From positions 37,503,350 through 37,567,349 of the forward strand of contig JARWIR010000005.1 in NCBI GenBank assembly GCA_029959085.1: a stretch of DNA of 64,000 nucleotides, in the 5' to 3' direction. The translations under genes and the position numbers were made by a program. This document shows positions 58,010 through 64,000 of the stretch, piece after piece. The notes under the pieces were generated by a model. That model was not told where the DNA came from, did not search any database, and worked only from the letters and a program-made list of their open reading frames with translations. The first letter of the stretch is position 1. Each line of letters opens with the position of its first letter. Source of the stretch: Nemophila menziesii (Eukaryota; Streptophyta; Magnoliopsida; Boraginales; Hydrophyllaceae).

Positions 58010-59104
58010 TCAAGAAATAATGTAGTAGATGCGAGAATTAAGGGAAAGACAAGAGAAAAAATGGAGGTTTGACCAAAAGATGCATGTTGACTTTTTTATG
58101 ATGATTTATATTAAAAATAAGCTTAGTCATAAACTAATATTCGTGTAATATCATAAGTGCCAAGTTTTGATGGTTATGGGATTCAATTTATTAAAAAGCA
58201 CTCTATTTGAAGAATTGGTAAAGGTTTTAATACGAATATATGAAATCTTGGGTAGGAAATAACATCAATCAATCGTGAAAAACCAGCTGTATGTGATTTG
58301 AATAGAGTGGCTCAACTATTTAATGAGAATATGACATCATGTAATATTGATATTCTTAGACAACTTTTTCCTCCTAATATCGTCAGTGATATTTGTAAAA
58401 TTCCTGTTTTGCTTATTAGAGAGGATGACAAACTAATTTGCCCTTTTACGAAGGATGGGATTTATACTACGAAATCGGGGTACCATAAGCTTATAGATCT
58501 CGAAACTCAGAAGGAAGCTCAAACATCGAAACAAGGAGAACAAAATGATGGAAACCTATGAAACATTATTTGGCGATCAAATGTTATGAATAAAGTTAGA
58601 GTTTTTGGATGGAAGGTTTGTAACTGTGCGATCCCAACCAAAAGAAATCTAAAAATTAAAAAATGCGTTAAAGATGACACTTGCGAATGGTGTGAGCTTG
58701 ATAAGGAAGACATTGAACATCTGTTTCTTAAATGCCCACTTAGTATGGAGGTTTGGTCAAATACTAAAATGCAACTTCGAATAGAAAAAAAGACTAAATA
58801 TGAGCTAGGTAATTGGCTTAAGGATACTAGTAAAAGATTCGTGGATAACGGTTGGAATCGTAATGAAGTTGTCGCTTATATTCTCTTGACCATTTGGAAC
58901 ATATGGAAGGCTAGAATGAAAGGTTTTCACGAAACTCCCCATGGGTAGTTAAAGACATCTTATATAAAGTTCATTCAAATATGAAAGACTTGTTTGAACC
59001 GAAAAATGGGGAGTTGAATATCAGAAAGAAAGGAAAAAGTATTATCGGGGAAGATAAGGATTCATTGGATAACCCTCTTCTTAGTGATGAATCAGATATA
59101 TTAT

Positions 59105-60666
59105 TGATGTCTCCTTAAATGTTCTTATTTTCGACCCTTAGGAGACATCATTTTTGGTGTTTATTTAATCATTTCGATAGACTTTTGGACTAAATATGCA
59201 ATAATATGATTTTCCTCTTTTAATTCTAGCATTTTTGATTTATTAAACTTTTGCGTGTAATATTGGTATTTTTAGTGAATATTTTACAGGTTTTAGATGT
59301 TAGCTAGAAGAGGAATCCAAGGAGAAAGTCAAAGATCAAAAGATAGAGTCAAGACTTGAAGAGAAATCCCGAAGATATTATTTTTAGAGCTGAAAATCCA
59401 TTTTCCAGGCCATTGATTGCTGTTTTCGAGGTGCTTAAGAGTTGATTGAGCCGCTGACCTTTGAAGAGAAAACATTCCTTATCGAAGTACGGAACTTTAG
59501 CAACTGGAATGAGGTCAATCGGAGTTGTAACGCATCGGGAAAAGCTGTTTTAGTGAAGGCCTATCATCAGTTACGGGATTTTGGGCTTAGAAAGTGGGCT
59601 TGGACATTTAATTAGGCTTTTATTTTCTGGTCCAAGCCCTAATCCGTTTTTACACTTATAAAAGGAGGTCTGGACTTCTATTTTACATACAATTCACATT
59701 CTGCAAGATTAAAAACACCAGAGAGAAGCAACTGAAGGAAGGAGAAGAAGCTACAAGAGCTGGAGAGGGTCTGTATCTCCGTTCGTAGTCATTCCGATTC
59801 CGGAAATTAGGTTCTTTTATCTTTTTAATTCTGTAAACAATATGAATTCCTTTAATTTTAATTTCGTATTTCATTTTAATATGAGCTAAGTTTTATTTAG
59901 TGCTTGAGAACAAACAATGGGTGAATCCCAATTCCTATTAATTAACGAATGTTGAATTTGGGTTTTTAATGAATTAAACTAAATTAGGGCTTTTACTCTT
60001 TTCGATAAATTATGAATGTTTACTGTTTTTAGCGTCATGAACTAGGAACAGGTAATAGTATTTAGGCTATTCCAATAAGTGGCAATTGGATCATCCTGAC
60101 GGGGGGTTTAAATACGGAACTATTTATTCAATCTAGGATAGAAGTTAATGATTCTGACGAGCTTAGCTAATCCTAGGGCCAATGAGGTAATAACACTTAA
60201 TCATCCAACGGTGGTCATATTTACCCTGACGGGACTAGTGACACTTTAGGATCGCCTTATAGTCCACCCTGACGGGGGTATAAGGATATTAGAATCCCGA
60301 CCATTGTAATTGACTAATTTAGCCCTTAAACAACATAAGTTAAGAAATAGAATAGGGAGGATCCTTGCGTTCTCAAGTGCTACTTCTCATATTGCGTTTT
60401 ACATCAATTTACTTGCGTCTTAGCTTTTATTTGCATTTTAATATTTGTCTTTCATTCATTAGCGTTAATAACAAAAACCAAACAAACATATATTTGTCTT
60501 TTATTTTCATAAGTGCATCAATCACTACTTGCTAAACATTGTGATCAACCATTCCGTCCTTGGAACGAATCTGATTTATCGGAATTACTACTTGGGACAA
60601 CCGTACACTTGCGGTTGTGGTTCGATTATTTATCGCATTATTTTTAGAACACACAAAGGACCACCA
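59105..60666 (+). repeat. 5' LTR of the plus-strand Athila element (1562 bp)
   Basis: Starts TGATGTCTCCTTAAATG and ends GGACCACCA. A second GGAGACATCA copy at 59142 makes an inverted pair with the LTR start. Four CCTGACGGG-type motifs lie at 60095-60104, 60153, 60224-60233 and 60268-60277. These features are shared with the LTR at 8800-10372 and, in decayed form, with the other remnants. Confidence 0.95.
59657..59664 (+). promoter_or_regulatory. TATA box in Athila LTR
   Basis: TATAAAAG, about 550 bases into the LTR, at the same relative position as TATAAATA in the minus-strand copy. It probably sets the U3/R boundary about 30 bases downstream, near 59690. Confidence 0.6.
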
Positions 60667-60672
60667 AGTTTT

Positions 60673-60690
60673 TGGCGCCGCTGCCGGGGA
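60673..60690 (+). other. Primer-binding site, tRNA-Asp type
   Basis: TGGCGCCGCTGCCGGGGA, six bases (AGTTTT) after the LTR. One mismatch to the tRNA-Asp complement, at position 9, the same position that differs in the copy at 8776-8793. Confidence 0.92.
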
Positions 60691-60796
60691 CGGTAGCGTG
60701 TGACCACGGTGTTTATCCTTTAGTGATAAGTGCATTTTTATTTTATCAGTTTTACGCTTTTTGTTTAGTTTCTTTTCAGGTTTTTAGGTTTGGTGT

Positions 60797-63700
60797 ATGC
60801 GAAGAAGGCTATTCAAGGATCTAGAGCCAACACCTCCGATCCTTAGTAATCCAGAATCGTTGATCAGACTTGCAAACAAGAGAAGAAGAGAACGAGAAGC
60901 TTTAGAGGTAGAAGAGTTAAGTAACAGAATGGCAGACATCAATCTTCAAAATAATCAACAGAATAATGGACAAGGCCAGCTAGATGCAAATGGCCAACCT
61001 TTAGCTCCGGGCGTTATTCCTCCAGTTCAACCACTAAATCCCAATGCTCCAGTCCAGATAGTGATGAATCATGATCCGTGGTTTACTAACGGTCCTCCAG
61101 AAGTTCCATTCCGTGCTCCAGCTATAGGAGTAGGTGCTCCAGATATTAATGTTCCACGTTTTCGTCCAGATTCGGGTATGTTAGCTCAGTTCCAGAATTT
61201 TGGTAATTTTCGTGGTAGACCAGCAGAAGATCCTCTCCGGGCAGTACAGAAATTCAAACAGATATGTGATTCGTATATCACACAAGGGGTCTCGAGAGAA
61301 CAGATGTATTTTGCTGCTTTTAAGTTCTTTGTTACTGAGGGAGCAAGTGAATGGCACGATACGCAAGATCCTACGAAGATCACCAATTGGGACCAATTAG
61401 AAATTGCGTTCTTTGACAGGTATTACCCAAGTAACATGAGGTTAGATGCTGAATTAGAATTGACGCATTTCCGTCAAGAATATGAAGAAACTTTGGGTAA
61501 GAGTTGGACAAGATTTCAGATGTGTTTACGAAAAGTTCCCAATCATGGGTATTCAGAACAACAACAGCTTAAGATCTTTTATAGAGGCCTTGATGGGAAG
61601 TCACGAGAGAAGTTGGATACGCTATGTGGTGCAGGTTTTCTTCAAGTTCAACCCGCTCATGCTAAAATTATCTTAGAGAGAACAGTCAAGAATGAAGTTG
61701 GGTGGAATTCAGTAAGAGCACCGGTTAAGGGAGTGAATAATGTTGATATGGAAGAGAAATTTGCTACGTTTGAAAACAAGATTCAGAGTACTATTGAGCA
61801 ACAATTGAAACAGCTTACTTTAGCTGTGAAAGAAGGATTTTCGGGTAAGAAGGTAGCTGTGCATGCTGCACAAGAGGTTTATATGTGTTCGATTTGTCAG
61901 GTAGATGATCATGATGAGGAAAGTTGTCCAAATAACCAAGAATCCGTGATGTTCATGTCCAACAGAGGTAACTTCAATTCAAGTGGTAATGGATATCAGC
62001 CTAACAGAAACCATCCTGGGTTTCAATATTCAAATCCTAATGGGGCAGCCAATCCTACCTACGCATATCAGCCGCGTCCCCAAGGTAATAACTATAATCC
62101 AAGACCACACAACAATTATCAAGGAGGACAGAATCAGGGAAATTATGTACAAAGGCAAGCTCCTCAGAATACTCCTCAGAATACATACGATGAAACTTTA
62201 AACCAAAAAGCCTTACCTGCCCATCCACAAGAAGGAGTAGTTACCCTTCAGAAAACCGTTGAAAATTTAATTGCTCTTCAAACACAAGCCTTAGAACGTC
62301 AGAACGCAGCTGAAGCGAATATGAAGATTTTCCAGAATCAGCTAAGCCAAATTAATAAACAGCTGAATCAGCGTCCACAAGGGCAACTTCCTAGCGATAC
62401 TGAGAATCCGAAGCAACGCGAAGATTGTAATGCTGTTACTTTGAGAAGTGGTAAGAACCTTCCTCCCCCTCCTTTTCCCATTATGAAAGAGAAAGAAGTA
62501 CCAAGAAAAGAAAAGGAAGTGGTGGAGAAAGAGAAAGAGAAAGAGAGTGAGGTTGAAGAAATAGTGAGACCAAGAGAAGTTCCGAAAAAGAAAGATGATA
62601 TGGTGATTAATCGCCCTCCACCACCGTTTCCATCGCGAGTTCAGAAAAAGGGTGATTTAGGTGATTTTCAGAAATTCTTTAATAGAGTGAAGGGTCTAAG
62701 TATTAATATCCCGTTACTTGAGGCGATTCGAGATATTCCGAAATACACTAAGTTTTTGAAGAGGGCCCTCACTAACAAAAGGCCCTATTGTGATAACGAG
62801 ATGATTGGTCTTCCAGAAGAGTGTAGCGCGATTTGTCAAAGTAAATTACCTCCGAAGTTGGTTGATCCGGGGAGTTTCACGATTCCCATATCAATTGGGG
62901 AAGAATGGAAAGGAAAGGCGCTATGTGACTTGGGAGCTAGCATCAATTTGATGCCCAAGTCGATATTTGATAAGCTAAAAATTGGAAACGCAAGACCCAC
63001 TTCTATGGTCTTGCAAATGGCGGACAGGTCTCTTGCGCATCCTGAAGGCCGCATTGAGGATGTCCTTGTTAAGGCAGGTACACTTATATTTCCTGTTGAT
63101 TTTGTAATCCTTGAATACAATGCAGATAGAAATGTCCCCATTATTTTGGGTAGACCATTCCTAGCTACAGGGAGAACATTGATCGATGTAGAGAATGGAG
63201 AATTAACAATGAGGATACAAGATGAAGAAGTGAAATTCAATGTATTTCGAGCTATGAAATTCCCAGATTCTCAGGAAGATTGCTTCAGAATGGATGTAGT
63301 AGAGCAAGCATCGCAAGAGGTATTTAATTGTTTAAATTTTGATGATATCTTGCAGGCTGCTTTAACATTAGATTCACCTGAGATGATGGAGGAGCTTACT
63401 GAAACAATAGCAGCTCTAAATTCTGAAAATCCGAGGTATAGGCGTCCTGCCTATGAACCTGTGAGAGAACCGGGGGAGATTGTTCCTAAAAAGAAGCCTT
63501 CAATTGAATCTCCTCCGGAATTGGAAGAAAAACCATTGCCAGCACACTTGAGGTATGCGTATTTAGGTACTAATGAAACTCTACCTGTTATTGTTTCAGC
63601 TAATTTAACAGGTCCTCAAGAAGATAAACTGTTGCGTGTGTTAAGAGCAAACAAAGAAGCAATAGGTTGGACAATTGCTGACATCAAAGGCATTAGTCCA

Positions 63701-64000
63701 TCCTATTGTCAACATAAAATCATACTTGAAGATGTTAACGCACGCTCAGTTGAAGGTCAAAGAAGATTAATGCCCGCTATGAAGGATGTGGTAAAGAAAG
63801 AGGTGATCAAGCTTTTAGATGCGGGGATTATTTACCCCATTTCGAGTAGTGAATGGGTGAGTCCGGTTCAGTGTGTACCGAAGAAGGGAGGAATGACAAC
63901 AGTTCTTAATGATAAAAATGAAGCGATTCCTTCAAGAACGGTAGTTGGATGGAGAGTTTGCATGGATTATAGGAAGCTGAACAAGGCCACCAGAAAAGAT
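60797..64000 (+). CDS. Athila gag-pro-pol polyprotein, intact frame, 3' end off window
   Basis: From the ATG at 60797 (MRRRLFKDLEPTPPIL) I read 1068 codons with no stop to base 64000, so the gene continues past the edge. Order: gag capsid domain (FFDRYYPSNMRLDAELELTH, about codons 205-225); zinc knuckle (CSICQVDDHDEESC; His present); Asn/Gln-rich linker; Lys/Glu-rich segment; protease with intact active site CDLGASINLMP (codons about 713-723) and [10 protein letters not shown]; linker ending AHLRYAYLG; RT start with SSEWVSPVQCVPKKGG and CMDYRKLNKATRKD. There is no stop or frameshift between gag and pol, so a single polyprotein is made. Residue identity with the broken copy at 3093-8669 is high by eye. 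The intact frame suggests a recent insertion; activity is not shown. Confidence 0.95.
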   Translation, partial: MRRRLFKDLEPTPPILSNPESLIRLANKRRREREALEVEELSNRMADINLQNNQQNNGQGQLDANGQPLAPGVIPPVQPLNPNAPVQIVMNHDPWFTNGPPEVPFRAPAIGVGAPDINVPRFRPDSGMLAQFQNFGNFRGRPAEDPLRAVQKFKQICDSYITQGVSREQMYFAAFKFFVTEGASEWHDTQDPTKITNWDQLEIAFFDRYYPSNMRLDAELELTHFRQEYEETLGKSWTRFQMCLRKVPNHGYSEQQQLKIFYRGLDGKSREKLDTLCGAGFLQVQPAHAKIILERTVKNEVGWNSVRAPVKGVNNVDMEEKFATFENKIQSTIEQQLKQLTLAVKEGFSGKKVAVHAAQEVYMCSICQVDDHDEESCPNNQESVMFMSNRGNFNSSGNGYQPNRNHPGFQYSNPNGAANPTYAYQPRPQGNNYNPRPHNNYQGGQNQGNYVQRQAPQNTPQNTYDETLNQKALPAHPQEGVVTLQKTVENLIALQTQALERQNAAEANMKIFQNQLSQINKQLNQRPQGQLPSDTENPKQREDCNAVTLRSGKNLPPPPFPIMKEKEVPRKEKEVVEKEKEKESEVEEIVRPREVPKKKDDMVINRPPPPFPSRVQKKGDLGDFQKFFNRVKGLSINIPLLEAIRDIPKYTKFLKRALTNKRPYCDNEMIGLPEECSAICQSKLPPKLVDPGSFTIPISIGEEWKGKALCDLGASINLMPKSIFDKLKIGNARPTSMVLQMADRSLAHPEGRIEDVLVKAGTLIFPVDFVILEYNADRNVPIILGRPFLATGRTLIDVENGELTMRIQDEEVKFNVFRAMKFPDSQEDCFRMDVVEQASQEVFNCLNFDDILQAALTLDSPEMMEELTETIAALNSENPRYRRPAYEPVREPGEIVPKKKPSIESPPELEEKPLPAHLRYAYLGTNETLPVIVSANLTGPQEDKLLRVLRANKEAIGWTIADIKGISPSYCQHKIILEDVNARSVEGQRRLMPAMKDVVKKEVIKLLDAGIIYPISSSEWVSPVQCVPKKGGMTTVLNDKNEAIPSRTVVGWRVCMDYRKLNKATRKD

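Larger units (their letters stand above)
52287..58177 (-). mobile_element. Inner LINE (L1-type), 5.9 kb, with unusual ORF1 region
   Basis: The 16-bp sequence GGGATTCAATTTATTA occurs at 52271-52286 and 58178-58193, exactly bounding the insertion. On the minus strand the order is two unidentified ORFs (58009-57449, 57438-55990), endonuclease, RT, zinc finger and RNase H. The 3' end is a TAA/A-rich tail (minus strand, 52287-52297). The insertion is unusually complete at the 5' end, but one frameshift and an internal RT deletion make this copy defective. Confidence 0.92.
52230..59100 (+). mobile_element. Outer LINE fragment, split by the minus-strand LINE
   Basis: Bases 52230-52286 on plus encode SWSWASIYKGIQFIKK, the conserved region before the LINE zinc finger. 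The same frame continues at 58194 (RIGKGFNTNI) once the inner LINE and one target copy are removed. 58298-58561 encodes FPPNIVSDICKIPV and TTKSGYHKLIDLE; 58586-58948 encodes the zinc finger (DDTCEWCELDKEDIEHLFLKC) and ILLTIWNIWKARMKGF. It ends near 59100, where the Athila LTR starts. The 5' part with endonuclease and RT is missing, and internal stops are present. Confidence 0.85.
59105..64000 (+). mobile_element. Athila-type element, well preserved, runs off right edge
   Basis: 5' LTR, PBS, and one continuous gag-protease-RT frame up to the last base. It is the same family as the element at 1-10372 but intact over everything visible. The five bases before it are ATTAT; their partner is off the window. 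It is inserted at the 3' end of the outer LINE. Confidence 0.95.

Noticed and set aside
62836..63240. Minus-strand 134-codon frame
   Set aside because: Antisense shadow of the intact Athila protease.

Overview
This looks like nuclear DNA of a flowering plant, probably a eudicot: AT-rich, with GT-AG introns, nested LTR retrotransposons, LINEs and MITEs around a few host genes. The species cannot be named from the sequence.

Layout. 1-10372: a decayed Athila-type Ty3/gypsy element on the minus strand (5' LTR, tRNA-Asp-type PBS, gag, PR, RT, RNase H, IN, a GC-rich palindromic repeat block and a third ORF); its 3' LTR lies off the left edge. 10373-15660: old sequence without a convincing gene, including an LTR remnant and an AT-rich repeat. 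15845-21959: remains of a minus-strand host gene, one exon of which is split by a Ty1/copia element (16478-21751, ACTTT target duplication); the copia 5' LTR is itself split by a 5'-truncated LINE (21249-21705). 22145-23390: a Mutator-like inverted-repeat element with a 9-bp target duplication. 24892-25467: an intact four-EF-hand calmodulin-like gene. 25800-27500: a local duplication. 27821-28620: an inverted-repeat element. 29340-31630: a LINE relic. 34931-35339: a two-exon plant defensin gene. 36340-44757: copia and Athila relics, including a solo LTR with a perfect TTTAT duplication inside an older LTR. 44838-45560: a degenerate tandem repeat. 46000-47090: a LINE RNase H relic carrying a Stowaway-like MITE. 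47888-51430: a complete 20-exon VAC14 gene. 52230-59104: a LINE inserted into another LINE of the same family (16-bp duplication). 59105-64000: a well-preserved plus-strand Athila element whose gag-pro-pol frame is open for 1068 codons and runs off the right edge.

The host genes are unrelated: VAC14 scaffolds the vacuolar/endosomal PI(3,5)P2 kinase complex, the EF-hand protein is a calcium sensor, and the defensin is a secreted antimicrobial-type peptide. The rest is mostly a layered record of insertions whose order can be read from target-site duplications. The most unusual feature is a pair of long, unidentified, aromatic- and membrane-type ORFs (55990-58009) occupying the ORF1 position of the nested LINE, inside its target-site duplications.
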